A stretch of 64,000 nt of DNA from Pseudovibrio axinellae (GTDB taxonomy: Bacteria > Pseudomonadota > Alphaproteobacteria > Rhizobiales > Stappiaceae): the NCBI RefSeq assembly GCF_900110875.1, contig NZ_FOFM01000007.1, positions 186,001 through 250,000 on the forward strand. The letters are read 5' to 3'. Below the pieces are notes generated by a model. It did no database searches. It was not told the origin of the DNA and saw nothing but the letters and a program-made list of their open reading frames with translations. Position numbers and translations under genes: made by a program. Position 1 is the first letter of the stretch. Each line of letters starts with the position of its first letter. Shown one piece after another: positions 55,918-64,000 of the stretch.

Positions 55918-56577
55918 ATGCAACTAACGGATCGGCGCAAGTTTATACTGGAACAAACTCGTATTCACCCTGTTCCACATGCGCCATCTATTTCTCTTCA
56001 TTTAGCTGATGAAGACGTCGACCTGTGGCACATGGGCGAAGATGAGCTGGAAGCACTGGGGCTTCCCTCCCCGTTCTGGGCCTTTGCCTGGGCCGGAGGA
56101 CAAGCCCTAGCCCGCTATATCCTCGACAATCCAGAGGTCGTTGCAGGTAAGCACATATTGGACTTTGCTAGCGGTTCTGGCCTCGTCGCCATCGCGGCGA
56201 TAAAAGCAGGCGCCAGGTCTGCTGTCGCAGCAGATATCGACCCGTTCGCTGCAGACGCAGCGCTTATCAACGCAACACTAAACTCAGTTACAATCAAAAG
56301 CACAACAGAAGACCTGCTTAACAAGCCTCCATCCCAATACGATCTGATTTGTTGTGGTGATGTGTTTTATGATCCGGACATGACCAAAAGGGTTCTTAAC
56401 TGGCTGCATAGCAGCGACCGATCGAAACCAACTCACATATTGGTCGGAGACCCGCAACGCTCCTATTTTCCAGCCTCGCAGCTCACACACCTGCAAACCT
56501 ACGAAATCCCGGTTCAGCGAGAACTAGAGGACAACGAGACAAAGAAGACATCAGTCTTTACTTTTTTGCCTCAATAA
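55918..56577 (+). CDS. class I methyltransferase, ETF-beta lysine methyltransferase-like
   Basis: A 219-residue methyltransferase of the METTL20/Nnt1 group. The hallmark is LPSPFWAFAWAGGQALARYILD followed by motif I LDFASGSGLVAIAA and DIDPFA, with CCGDVFYDPDM in the active-site region. Bacterial relatives methylate lysines of the electron transfer flavoprotein beta subunit; that substrate is inferred. The start at 55918 follows the EVE stop by 5 nt. It converges with a hypothetical gene 9 bp away. Confidence 0.85.
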   Translation: MQLTDRRKFILEQTRIHPVPHAPSISLHLADEDVDLWHMGEDELEALGLPSPFWAFAWAGGQALARYILDNPEVVAGKHILDFASGSGLVAIAAIKAGARSAVAADIDPFAADAALINATLNSVTIKSTTEDLLNKPPSQYDLICCGDVFYDPDMTKRVLNWLHSSDRSKPTHILVGDPQRSYFPASQLTHLQTYEIPVQRELEDNETKKTSVFTFLPQ

Positions 56578-56586
56578 AGACAGCGC

Positions 56587-56952
56587 TCACTGGTTAGGAC
56601 TACTCATTTGCTCAAAAAACAAAGCAAGCGATTCCACATTTGCTCCGCTTTGATAGTGCGAAGTTAACGCGCACTCCACAACCAACGTGCGCTTTTCAAC
56701 CTGCAGCGAGAAGTCACTGGTTAAAGGCCACAGGCTCCAGCTGTCGCGCAATGAATTGTAACGCAATGATGTGCCGAAGAGGCCTCCATTCACGAGGAGG
56801 TTGACTGACACGTTGCGGCGAAAATCAAAAGGCCCTGTTTCATACTCGGATTTGGCTGATAACCAACTAACGTACCGATTGGCTTTATTAAGAAACATCC
56901 AGTGCTGCTTTTCATCTGTGTTATTGCGAAAAACACTCCGATAAATCGTCAT
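56587..56952 (-). CDS. hypothetical protein
   Basis: A 121-residue protein without signal peptide or membrane segment, rich in aromatic residues and likely mostly beta (FDFRRNVSVNLLVNGGLFG, RDSWSLWPLTSDFSLQVEKR, LVVECALTSHYQSG). GAGG lies 4 nt before the ATG, which supports expression. No family recognised. It is monocistronic and converges with the methyltransferase. Confidence 0.65.
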   Translation of the reverse strand: MTIYRSVFRNNTDEKQHWMFLNKANRYVSWLSAKSEYETGPFDFRRNVSVNLLVNGGLFGTSLRYNSLRDSWSLWPLTSDFSLQVEKRTLVVECALTSHYQSGANVESLALFFEQMSSPNQ

Positions 56953-57190
56953 ATCGCCTCACCATTTTATCGTTTAAACACATGCAATATGTGAACAGAC
57001 GTCAGCGATTCCATGATGTGATTGAGGTGACGCCTAGGTAGTTAATGCGTCATCGCTCTGGTATGTTTAATTGTTCTCAACTAACGACAATCCAGCTAAT
57101 TTACCCTTGCAATAGATCTCAGCACCAGTTCAAAGTAGGATGCATTTTCTGAACTCAATAAGAATCCGAAGTTTTTGAGGGAGCCCTCCT

Positions 57191-58363
57191 ATGCCAACCA
57201 TTAATCGCCTTGCAGAAATGCACGATGAAATCACCGCTTGGCGCCGTGATATTCATGAACATCCCGAAGTTCTTTACGAAACTCACCGCACATCCGCAAA
57301 AGTTGCCAAGATCCTGCAAGAGATTGGCGTTGATGAAGTAGCAACTGGTATCGGCCACACAGGTGTCGTTGGCGTTATCAAAGGACGCAATGGCGGCGCT
57401 GGCAAATCTATTGCCCTTCGCGCTGACATGGACGCTCTTCCGATGTCAGAAGAGACTGGCAAAGAATACGCATCCCAACACGAAGGCGCGATGCACGCCT
57501 GTGGCCACGATGGTCACACAGCTATGCTGCTGGGCACCGCAAAGTACCTCGCTGAAACCCGCAACTTTGATGGCACGGTGATTCTTGTATTCCAGCCAGC
57601 TGAAGAAGGCGGCGCAGGCGCAAAAGCGATGATGGACGACGGTCTCTTCACACGCTGGCAGGTGGACGAAATTTACGGCCTGCATAACTTGCCAGGAACC
57701 CCGATCGACCAATTCGAAACCCGCTCTGGCGCCTTGATGGCCTCAACAGACGAGTTTACGATCACTATCAAAGGCGTCGGCGGACACGCTGCATACCCGC
57801 ATAAGACAATCGACCCGGTCGTTGTTGGATCTCAGGTCGTATCTGCGTTGCAGTCCATCACCTCACGAAATGTCGGTCCATTGGAATCCTCTGTGGTTTC
57901 AGTCACCTTCTTCAATGCCGGCACCGCTTACAACATCATTCCAGACTCAGCAAAGCTGGGCGGTACAATCCGCACACTCAATCAGGATGTCCGCACACAG
58001 GTCGCTGAGCGCGTAAGGCAAGTCGTTGATGGCGTTTGTGCTGCACATGGTGCTGGTGTGGACTTTGATTTCAAGGATGGATACCCAACCACCACAAACC
58101 ACCCAGACCAAACCAAATTTGCGACCAAAATCGCGGCAGAAATTGCTGGTAGCGTCGAAAAAGTTGATTCAAATGCTGAACCAACCATGGGCGGTGAAGA
58201 CTTCGCGTATTATCTGGAAGAAAAGCCGGGAGCCTTCATGTTTATGGGCAACGGTGACTCTGCAGGGTTGCATCATCCGAAGTACGACTTCAACGATGAG
58301 GCTATTCCTTATGGATGTTCCTATTTCATCAAACTCATAGAAACCGCAATGCCTGCTGCTTAA
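57191..58363 (+). CDS. M20 family amidohydrolase (hippurate hydrolase/IAA-amino acid hydrolase-like)
   Basis: A 390-residue metallohydrolase that removes acyl groups from N-acyl amino acids. Metal and active-site motifs are ALRADMDALPM, HACGHDGHTAML, FQPAEEGGAGAK and EPTMGGEDFAYYLE. The lid domain begins around GVGGHAAYPHK. Length is typical. GAGGGAG precedes the ATG. It is followed by a terminator and then by a serine/threonine dehydratase, suggesting amino acid scavenging. Confidence 0.92.
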   Translation: MPTINRLAEMHDEITAWRRDIHEHPEVLYETHRTSAKVAKILQEIGVDEVATGIGHTGVVGVIKGRNGGAGKSIALRADMDALPMSEETGKEYASQHEGAMHACGHDGHTAMLLGTAKYLAETRNFDGTVILVFQPAEEGGAGAKAMMDDGLFTRWQVDEIYGLHNLPGTPIDQFETRSGALMASTDEFTITIKGVGGHAAYPHKTIDPVVVGSQVVSALQSITSRNVGPLESSVVSVTFFNAGTAYNIIPDSAKLGGTIRTLNQDVRTQVAERVRQVVDGVCAAHGAGVDFDFKDGYPTTTNHPDQTKFATKIAAEIAGSVEKVDSNAEPTMGGEDFAYYLEEKPGAFMFMGNGDSAGLHHPKYDFNDEAIPYGCSYFIKLIETAMPAA

Positions 58364-58382
58364 TTTACAGTTAGCATTCTAA

Positions 58383-58415
58383 AGAAGCCTCGGTTTTGCC
58401 GAGGCTTCTCTTTAT
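58383..58415 (+). terminator. rho-independent terminator
   Basis: AGAAGCCTCGG / CCGAGGCTTCT 11-bp stem, TTTTG loop and following CTTTATT, 19 nt after the amidohydrolase stop. Confidence 0.85.
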
Positions 58416-58436
58416 TCAAAATATCAGGCCATTACA

Positions 58437-59387
58437 GTGTACATATCCAAACAAGAAATTGAAAACGCGCATCAACGCATTCAAAAATACATTCGTAAAA
58501 CACCTTCAATTATCAGTGGCTTCGGAACGTTCGGCCTGAAACGCTCCATTTCACTAAAGCTAGAGCACCTCCAGCACTCTGGTTCATTCAAAGCACGCGG
58601 TGCATTCAACTCATTGTTAAACTGCACAGTGCCCAAAGCCGGCGTTGCAGCCGCTTCCGGAGGAAACCACGGTGCAGCGGTAGCATGTGCTGCACATGCG
58701 CTCGGCATAAAAGCCAAGATCTTTGTTCCCGAAATCTCAAACCCTGCAAAAATCGATAAGATCCGTAGCTTTGGGGCAGATGTGCATATTGAAGGAGCGG
58801 CCTATGCAGACGCCGCTGCCATATGCACAAAATTTCAGCAGCAAACTGGCGCAATTGATATCCACCCGTACGACGCAGTGAATACAATCAACGGTCAGGG
58901 TACCGTTGCACTGGAATGGGCTGAACAAAACCCTGATATGGACACAATCCTAGTAGCAGTCGGCGGTGGCGGCCTCGCAGCTGGTGTTGCAAGTTTTTAC
59001 GCAGGTACTTCAACCAGAGTGATTGCAATTGAACCATACGGCTCCTGCTCCATGCACGCGGCACTAAAAGCTGGCAGACCAGTCGATGTGGAATTGAACA
59101 GTGTTGCAGCGAATGCGTTGGGGGCAAAATGCTGTGGCACCCGCCCCTTCGAGATTGCAAGCAAACACATTGCAAAGTCTGTTCTTGTTGAAGACGAAGC
59201 TATTCTGGCCGCACAGCGGCGCTTATGGAGGGAAATGCAGCTCGTTGTAGAGCCGGGCGGCGCAACAGCGTTAGCTGCGCTGATTTCAGGTGCTTATAAG
59301 CCAGAGGATGGAGAACGTATCGGTGTTCTTCTTTGTGGCGGCAACGCCGAGCTAATTCAGGTCAACAACACATTGTCTGGCCGATAA
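58437..59387 (+). CDS. PLP-dependent serine/threonine dehydratase
   Basis: A 316-residue fold-type II PLP enzyme. The cofactor lysine is in SGSFKARGAF, the substrate loop is ASGGNHGAAVA, and the phosphate-binding loop is VGGGGLAAG. There is no C-terminal ACT regulatory domain, so it is of the catabolic or serine-racemase-like type. The start is a GTG at 58437; no strong ribosome binding site is visible. It converges with the amino acid ABC transporter. Confidence 0.9.
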   Translation: MYISKQEIENAHQRIQKYIRKTPSIISGFGTFGLKRSISLKLEHLQHSGSFKARGAFNSLLNCTVPKAGVAAASGGNHGAAVACAAHALGIKAKIFVPEISNPAKIDKIRSFGADVHIEGAAYADAAAICTKFQQQTGAIDIHPYDAVNTINGQGTVALEWAEQNPDMDTILVAVGGGGLAAGVASFYAGTSTRVIAIEPYGSCSMHAALKAGRPVDVELNSVAANALGAKCCGTRPFEIASKHIAKSVLVEDEAILAAQRRLWREMQLVVEPGGATALAALISGAYKPEDGERIGVLLCGGNAELIQVNNTLSGR

Positions 59388-59392
59388 CAAAA

Positions 59393-59424
59393 AAGAGCAG
59401 CACTCTGATTGATAATGCTGCTCT
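59393..59424 (-). terminator. terminator of the amino acid ABC operon
   Basis: AGAGCAGCA / TGCTGCTCT stem (59394-59402, 59416-59424); on the minus strand it ends in a run of Ts, 10 nt after the ATPase stop. Confidence 0.8.
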
Positions 59425-59433
59425 CAAAACACT

Positions 59434-60165
59434 CTACAAGATCTTGCGTAAAAAACTGCGGGTTCTTGGATCTTCTGGATTTGTGAAGATCTTTTCGGGA
59501 GGGCCTTGTTCAACAATACGCCCGCCTTCCATAAACAGAACACGATCTGCAATTTCTTTCGCAAACGCCATTTCGTGTGTCACAATCAACATGGTTTGAT
59601 GTGCCTGCGCAACGCGTGTCAGCAGCTGCAGCACCTCATCAACCCACTCAGGATCAAGAGCAGAAGTCGGCTCATCAACAAGCATCAGCTCTGCATCGCT
59701 CGCCATCGCACGGCCGATGCCCACACGTTGCTGCTGTCCGCCAGAAAGGGAGGCAGGATACGCATCAGCCTTATCTGCCAGGCCAATATCTTGCAGGATA
59801 TGATCAGCACGCTCTAACGCACGTTCTTTTGCGACTCCGCGCACGGTAATCAGACCTTCGGCGATATTATCACGCGCAGTCTTGTTGGCGAATAACGCGT
59901 AATTTTGGAATATAAACGCTGTCCTCAGGCGCATCTCTTTAATCTGAGCAGCTTTTGCCTTTTGAACGTCGATCATTTTTCCATCAAGGATGTACTCACC
60001 CTTTTCTGGCGTTTCCAGGAAGTTGAGACAACGCAACAATGTAGACTTTCCCGTCCCTGAAGGGCCGATAATAGCTATGCGTTCGCCTTTTTTGATATCA
60101 AGGTCGATTCCATTGAGCACAGGAACACCATTATAGATCTTTGTGAGCCCGCGGATCTGGATCAT
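59434..60165 (-). CDS. polar amino acid ABC transporter ATP-binding protein
   Basis: A 243-residue ABC ATPase of the GlnQ/HisP group. Walker A GPSGTGKST, Q-loop FQNYALF, signature LSGGQQQRVGIGRAM and Walker B LMLVDEPTSALD are intact. It starts with a 4-bp overlap in the permease gene and is the last gene of a three-gene import operon ending in a terminator. The transported amino acid cannot be read. Confidence 0.93.
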   Translation of the reverse strand: MIQIRGLTKIYNGVPVLNGIDLDIKKGERIAIIGPSGTGKSTLLRCLNFLETPEKGEYILDGKMIDVQKAKAAQIKEMRLRTAFIFQNYALFANKTARDNIAEGLITVRGVAKERALERADHILQDIGLADKADAYPASLSGGQQQRVGIGRAMASDAELMLVDEPTSALDPEWVDEVLQLLTRVAQAHQTMLIVTHEMAFAKEIADRVLFMEGGRIVEQGPPEKIFTNPEDPRTRSFLRKIL

Positions 60166-60836
60166 CTGGAAACAGCCTTTGATAGTCGGTTTTCAATTTG
60201 GGACTGAACGAAAGCAAGGCTTTCAACAACAAGCCAGTAGAGTACAGCAACGACGATAAACGTCTCAAAGTAAAGGAAACTTCCCGCAGCCTCTTTTTGG
60301 GCAGCCCCCATCAGCTCAGTAACACCAAGTGTAAAGGCCAGGCTGGTGCTCTTGATGAGATCAATAAAGTAGTTGATCAAAGTCGGCGCGGCCACACGTG
60401 CAGCCTGCGGAAGAATGATCCGGCGCATCATCTGCCCGGTGCTCATTCCGATGGACTTGGAGGCCTCCCACTGGCTGCGGTCGACGCCCAGAATTGCAGC
60501 ACGAATACTCTCGGCCATGTAGGCAGAAAAGTGCAGTGTTAATCCGATAATAGCAGCCGAAATACCGTCAATCAGTGTTAGGGACGGAAACAGCTGCGGT
60601 AAGCCGTAGTAGAACAGAAACAGCTGAACGAGCAGCGGCGTACCGCGAAAGAAGCTGATGAAGAGCCGCGTGACCCAATCCAAAACCGGAAAACGGACCA
60701 CGCGGATAATCGCAAACAACGATGCAAGTATAAGCGCCAGGACCATAGACACACTTGCCATACCCAAAGTGAGGGGTAGGTATTTTAAGAGGACCGGCAA
60801 AAGGCCGAGCATATAATCCAGATCTAAGGCGCGCAT
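60162..60836 (-). CDS. polar amino acid ABC transporter permease
   Basis: A 224-residue HisMQ-type inner-membrane permease with about five membrane segments. The conserved cytoplasmic coupling loop is EASKSIGMSTGQMMRRIILP followed by QAARVAAP, and FRGTPLLVQLFLFYYGLP is the typical early motif. It overlaps the ATPase gene by 4 bp and follows the binding-protein gene by 39 bp. One permease probably forms a homodimer. Confidence 0.93.
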   Translation of the reverse strand: MRALDLDYMLGLLPVLLKYLPLTLGMASVSMVLALILASLFAIIRVVRFPVLDWVTRLFISFFRGTPLLVQLFLFYYGLPQLFPSLTLIDGISAAIIGLTLHFSAYMAESIRAAILGVDRSQWEASKSIGMSTGQMMRRIILPQAARVAAPTLINYFIDLIKSTSLAFTLGVTELMGAAQKEAAGSFLYFETFIVVAVLYWLVVESLAFVQSQIENRLSKAVSR

Positions 60837-60875
60837 AATCAGGTCTTATTATTGTTAGTTTGGAAAACAGAGCAG

Positions 60876-61622
60876 TTAGTCAGCTTTGGTAATATCTGCG
60901 CCAAACCACTTTTCAGAAATCTCGGCAAGTTTGCCAGATTGTTTAAGTTCGGTGATAGCAACATCTACCTTAGCAGCCAAAGCTTTACCATCTTCATCAC
61001 TGCGGAATGGCAATGCATTGCGAATTTCAGAGAACGGTGAGCCAGCCAGAGCCAGTGGCAGCGGAGTTTCTTTGATCACCTGAGACGCACTCACACGGTC
61101 CATCACAAAAGCATCTACGCGTCCGAGAGCTGTTTCCTGCTCAAGATTGCTATCATAGGTCTTTATTTGGATCTCGTCAGCATAAGGCAGCTCACGCAGA
61201 AGCGCTTCAAAGTTAGAACCAAGGTTCACAGCAACGCTCTTGCCTTTCAGGTCTTCAACGCCTGAAATTTCTGCATTACCTGCTTTTACAACAACCTGTG
61301 CACCATCATAAACATACGGCTGAGAGAAGGTGAATTTCTGCTCACGCTCAGGAGTAATGGTGATCTGGTTTGCAACAGTATCGATGCGGCCTGCTTCAAG
61401 CGCGCCGATCAAACCAGAAAAGCTCATGGTGACAAATTCAACGTCGTCACCTGTCTGCTCAACAATCGCGCGAGCAACGTCAACTTCAAAGCCCTGCAGG
61501 ACATCCTGCTTGACAAAAGTGAATGGGAAATACCCACCAGACATACCCACACGGATTGTTTCAGCCTGTGCAGGAACAGCCACGAGAAGGGCAAGGGCAG
61601 CAACAGTAGAACGAGAGAACAT
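60876..61622 (-). CDS. amino acid ABC transporter substrate-binding protein
   Basis: A 248-residue periplasmic binding protein of family 3. A Sec signal ends at PAQA-E (about residue 20). The mature protein opens with IRVGMSGGYFPFTF and has the family segment GRIDTVANQITITPEREQKF. AAGGA precedes the ATG. It is first gene of the operon. Its ligand is a polar or aromatic amino acid by family, not more precisely known. Confidence 0.92.
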   Translation of the reverse strand: MFSRSTVAALALLVAVPAQAETIRVGMSGGYFPFTFVKQDVLQGFEVDVARAIVEQTGDDVEFVTMSFSGLIGALEAGRIDTVANQITITPEREQKFTFSQPYVYDGAQVVVKAGNAEISGVEDLKGKSVAVNLGSNFEALLRELPYADEIQIKTYDSNLEQETALGRVDAFVMDRVSASQVIKETPLPLALAGSPFSEIRNALPFRSDEDGKALAAKVDVAITELKQSGKLAEISEKWFGADITKAD

Positions 61623-61930
61623 ATCTATTCCTTAGTCATATTTTGTTGAGCCTGTTCTAGCAGATAGAGGAAAATTTTCTACAATTTCGCACAACAAACA
61701 GCCAACTAAATCAAATAAACTACCAATAGTTGATATTAATAGAACAAAGTTCCAACCGGCCCGTTGTTTTTAAAAAATGCATCCCGCATCTGATGAATCC
61801 TTAAAATCTAATTTGACAAAATCCTACTGATTTCTGCAATTTTCGAGATAAATCACGAAGATGTTACAAGCAAAAGGCGCAATTAACGCCGTATCTGGGC
61901 AAAACGTATAGGTCAGGCGACACGGCACGA
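61623..61930. other. promoter region of the amino acid transporter
   Basis: About 300 AT-rich bases upstream of the binding-protein gene. A perfect 11-bp palindrome GAAC-AAA-GTTC (61742-61752) is the only notable element. Confidence 0.4.
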
Positions 61931-61964
61931 AAAAAAATGCTCCACGCAAGATAGGGAGCATTTT
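61931..61964 (-). terminator. terminator of tenA
   Basis: TGCTCC (61938-61943) and GGAGCA (61955-61960), extended by A/T pairs; on the minus strand it ends in eight Ts, about 25 nt after the tenA stop. Confidence 0.8.
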
Positions 61965-61986
61965 CTATCAGAACTAAGGGTTGGGA

Positions 61987-62679
61987 TCAGCTCACCATAT
62001 CGAAGAATTCAGCTTCAAGTTCACACATATGGGTGAAACTCTCTGAGATTTCGCTTTGGCGCTTCTCACGTTCCTCTTCGCCAATAGTATTCACTTCCTG
62101 CTTGACCCAATCGATAAACGCACCGAGTTCATCTGTTGAGAGAACCCCGAGCAATTCAGCAAGGTAAGCCCGTTCTGGTCGCGGCTTCAAGGCTTCGCGC
62201 ATGCCCCATTCGCGATAGATCCACTCAGAAGCAAGCAGCGTTGCCATGCCATCAACATAGTGCCCTTTACCTGCGGTGGAGAGCAAAGTCGCACCAATTG
62301 CACGGGTCACAGTGTTTGGTTTCGTATTCAAATACACTTCAGGTTCTACACCCAGTTCTTTGAATGTTCGCACAAAGTAATCGAGTTCCTCGCAAGTCAC
62401 ATGGCTGGCAAAGTCTGCAAGCCGCGCCTTTGCAGCCATTGTTGGGGCTTTGGCGATTAGGAAGCCAAGAGCTGAGGCCAGGTCTTGAATATAATGATAG
62501 TCCTCAAGCATATACCGGGTAAACACCTCAGTACTTACCGTGTCATTGCCAACTGCACTGGTGAAAGGGTGTTCAATGGCCCTACTCCATAAAGGCCCTG
62601 CAGATTTTACCAGCCAATCAGTAAAAGTCTCATCGCGATGAGCAGCCTTATAATTGGCATAACTTGCAGTTTTCAGCAT
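61987..62679 (-). CDS. tenA: TenA family protein, probably TenA_E type
   Basis: A 230-residue all-helical TenA protein. The family N-terminal blocks are visible (HPFTSAVGNDTVSTEVFTRYM, EDYHYIQDL), and the C-terminal catalytic-site glutamate lies in CELEAEFFD. In the segment where thiaminase II enzymes carry the nucleophilic Cys (PCF in Bacillus), this protein has MATLLASEWIYREWG, with no Cys, which places it with the TenA_E subgroup of thiamine salvage. The start at 62679 has GGGAGG 9 nt upstream; a TTG at 62685 is the alternative. No TPP riboswitch motif is visible upstream. Confidence 0.82.
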   Translation of the reverse strand: MLKTASYANYKAAHRDETFTDWLVKSAGPLWSRAIEHPFTSAVGNDTVSTEVFTRYMLEDYHYIQDLASALGFLIAKAPTMAAKARLADFASHVTCEELDYFVRTFKELGVEPEVYLNTKPNTVTRAIGATLLSTAGKGHYVDGMATLLASEWIYREWGMREALKPRPERAYLAELLGVLSTDELGAFIDWVKQEVNTIGEEEREKRQSEISESFTHMCELEAEFFDMVS

Positions 62680-62774
62680 TCTCAAGTGCCTCCCAACACA
62701 GTGTCCAAGAATTGACGTCGTTCAAACAATGCCACTCAGAGAAAGCCGAGACCAGACGGAAATCACCGTATATG

Positions 62775-62794
62775 ACCCCTGATATTTAAGGGGT
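62775..62794. other. short dyad upstream of tenA
   Basis: ACCCCT (62775-62780) and AGGGGT (62789-62794) flank an AT-rich 8-nt centre in the gap between the GNAT stop and the tenA start. It could be an operator; no regulator is identified. Confidence 0.3.
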
Positions 62795-62852
62795 ATAGTT
62801 CTAACGTATCTGCCTTCGACTCATGCACAGTACCGCTCAATGCGATGGCAAC

Positions 62853-63302
62853 TCAGGCCCGCCATTCATACAAAATATCCGGGGCGCCTTCTTCATTCTC
62901 CGAACCGCTTGTCCTCTTCACTTCCTTAAAGCCGTGAACTTCATAAAATGACCTGGCAGCGCTATTCTCAACGAAACACATAAGCCTCAGCTTACCCGAG
63001 GATTTCGCTTTAGCTTGGCTCAAGAGTTCAGAACCAATCCCTTTGCGCAAATGTGTTGGGTCCAGATAAAGCTGTTCTATCCAGTCATCTTGAGTAGCCA
63101 TCATACCGATGATTTGACCGTCACTTATGACATTAATCAGTTCACAGCTCTCAAAAACAACATTCTGGAAATACCAGAGATCTTCTTTTGGACTATATCG
63201 GTTGGGTAAGAACGAAAGACACCTGTCACGCGAATGCCGATACATGCGAGCAACCGCTGGCAATTCATTATAGTGTGCCGATCTTATCTCAAGTGTCTGC
63301 AT
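62853..63302 (-). CDS. GNAT family N-acetyltransferase
   Basis: A 149-residue acetyltransferase. The acetyl-CoA motif A is IEQLYLDPTHLRKGIGSELL, followed by KLRLMCFVENSAARSFYEVHGF. It resembles ElaA/RimI-like small GNATs that act on amino groups; the substrate is unknown. The start at 63302 has AGAGG 5 nt upstream; the longer frame to 63371 lacks one. A structured repeat lies 112 nt upstream in the same orientation. It precedes tenA by about 170 bp. Confidence 0.88.
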   Translation of the reverse strand: MQTLEIRSAHYNELPAVARMYRHSRDRCLSFLPNRYSPKEDLWYFQNVVFESCELINVISDGQIIGMMATQDDWIEQLYLDPTHLRKGIGSELLSQAKAKSSGKLRLMCFVENSAARSFYEVHGFKEVKRTSGSENEEGAPDILYEWRA

Positions 63303-63413
63303 GCTGCCTCTCTCATGAGGAAAGCCTAGCATGGGTCGCACGCAACGTATCTGCACAAACACCTTTTGCACCGCATAGAACCCATGCAGTGGTGAGACTT
63401 AAAACGAGGTGGA

Positions 63414-63843
63414 CAAGGCGAGCAGGCAATACCTGCGCTACTTGGATAAATATGAGTCTTCGGCATCAGCTACTCGCCTTGCCCGGGCGTTTTTGTATGA
63501 AACAAGGTCTCCACCAAAAGGCATTGGGAGCACGTGCCTAGTCATCGACGTGAGCTCCAACAAACACAAGTTTTGCTAAGAGCCGCACATTTCAGGCCAG
63601 TTTACTGTCAATGATAGTCACGCCTATCAGGATAGTTGTAGCTATCAAAACAGTTACACATGCCAGTGTAGACGCCCTTCGGGTGACCAGCTTCCGCTTG
63701 GCCCCTGCACTAAAGGCTTTCAAGGGGTGTTTCAACGAACCCGCCAGATGATGCGTTACTTCACCTGATAGCCCCGCCCAGCCCACGCCGAACTAAAGGA
63801 CGGTCCCTTAGCTGCCCGTTTACGTGAACATGAAATTTAGAAT
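63414..63843 (-). repeat. structured mosaic repeat, copy B
   Basis: Inverted relative of 52921-53286. Module 1 is 63661-63843 and module 2 is 63458-63532, the same lengths as in copy A. The core (63533-63660, 128 bp) is twice as long. In the first hairpin (63793-63799, 63805-63811), changes at two positions occur on both arms; the CAAGGCGAGTAG/CTGCTCGCCTTG stem keeps pairing through a G-T. It is oriented toward the GNAT gene. Confidence 0.85.
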
Positions 63844-63844
63844 A

Positions 63845-63929
63845 AGGGAGGTCACGGTAAGGGGAGTAACTTTATGATAGCCGAAGCGGAGCAGCCTTAG
63901 CTTCATAAAGCAGAGCACTTACCCTCCCT
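63845..63929. other. 85-nt nested inverted repeat next to copy B
   Basis: AGGGAG (63845-63850) pairs with CTCCCT (63924-63929), GGTAAG (63856-63861) with CTTACC (63918-63923), and CTTTATGA (63870-63877) with TCATAAAG (63903-63910). The three stems nest in register. No equivalent lies beside copy A. It may be a small RNA or part of a larger mobile element running off the window. Confidence 0.55.
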
Positions 63930-64000
63930 CATCGCCATTCGCTACAGGGTAAAACCTAGTTCAACATCAAGACGAGCTTTGCTTGCGCCAGGAACCAATA

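Noticed and set aside
62680-62852. TPP riboswitch upstream of tenA
   Set aside because: The conserved CTGAGA and ACCTGATCTGG blocks are missing; only a short ACCCCT/AGGGGT dyad is there.

Overview
The window reads as chromosome of a free-living, probably marine, alphaproteobacterium of the Hyphomicrobiales/Stappiaceae type (Pseudovibrio-like). This is inferred from gene content, not from a database search. The clues are a hemC-hemD-mic60-hemY block with an alphaproteobacterial Mic60 homologue, fdxA next to carD and an RpoH2-type sigma factor, a PhnF-controlled C-P lyase operon, and moderate base composition. No rRNA, prophage, integrase, transposase gene or CRISPR array was seen.

Layout. 0-6.3 kb: methyltransferase divergent from a LysR regulator, copper ATPase copA, and a CYTH-CHAD protein. 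6.3-15.1 kb: phosphonate catabolism, with phnF facing phnGHIJKL, a hexapeptide acyltransferase, a 2H phosphoesterase-like gene, phnM and phnN. Neither phnP nor the phnCDE transporter is present in the window. 15.1-18.6 kb: tetR back to back with a Tat-exported molybdenum hydroxylase (iorAB-like). 18.7-24 kb: AsmA-like protein, TerB-like protein, glutamine amidotransferase and acetate permease. 24.3-27.8 kb: pyruvate carboxylase. 28.1-29.8 kb: a LuxR-type regulator without luxI and a long AT-rich gap. 29.8-35.7 kb: Suv3-like helicase, S4 protein, fdxA, carD and rpoH. 35.7-41.1 kb: secreted or exported proteins (M48 lipoprotein, SNase-like, beta-propeller) around tRNA-Arg(CCT). 41.3-44.8 kb: L-lactate dehydrogenase and a two-gene sugar operon (Gfo/Idh/MocA plus AGE epimerase). 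44.9-51.9 kb: tRNA-Thr(CGT), the heme/mic60 operon and tsaD. 52-56.6 kb: SDR, NUDIX, gpsA, yciI-like, EVE and methyltransferase. 57-61.6 kb: M20 amidohydrolase, serine/threonine dehydratase and a polar amino acid ABC transporter. 62-64 kb: TenA and a GNAT acetyltransferase.

The most unusual feature is a pair of structured intergenic repeats (52921-53286 on plus, 63414-63843 on minus). Their outer modules are about 90% identical by hand count, several differences fall as paired changes that keep hairpins intact, and their cores are unrelated in length. Each copy lies 110-170 nt upstream of, and in the same orientation as, a small enzyme gene (NUDIX, GNAT). Other points of interest are the PhnP-less C-P lyase operon with a 2H phosphoesterase, back-to-back promoters between tetR and iorAB that predict a leaderless tetR transcript, and a 47-codon unannotated frame upstream of the helicase gene.

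Functionally, the window combines central metabolism (pyruvate carboxylase, lactate dehydrogenase, heme synthesis, glycerol-3-phosphate dehydrogenase) with scavenging systems suited to seawater: phosphonate phosphorus, acetate, amino acids and thiamine precursors.
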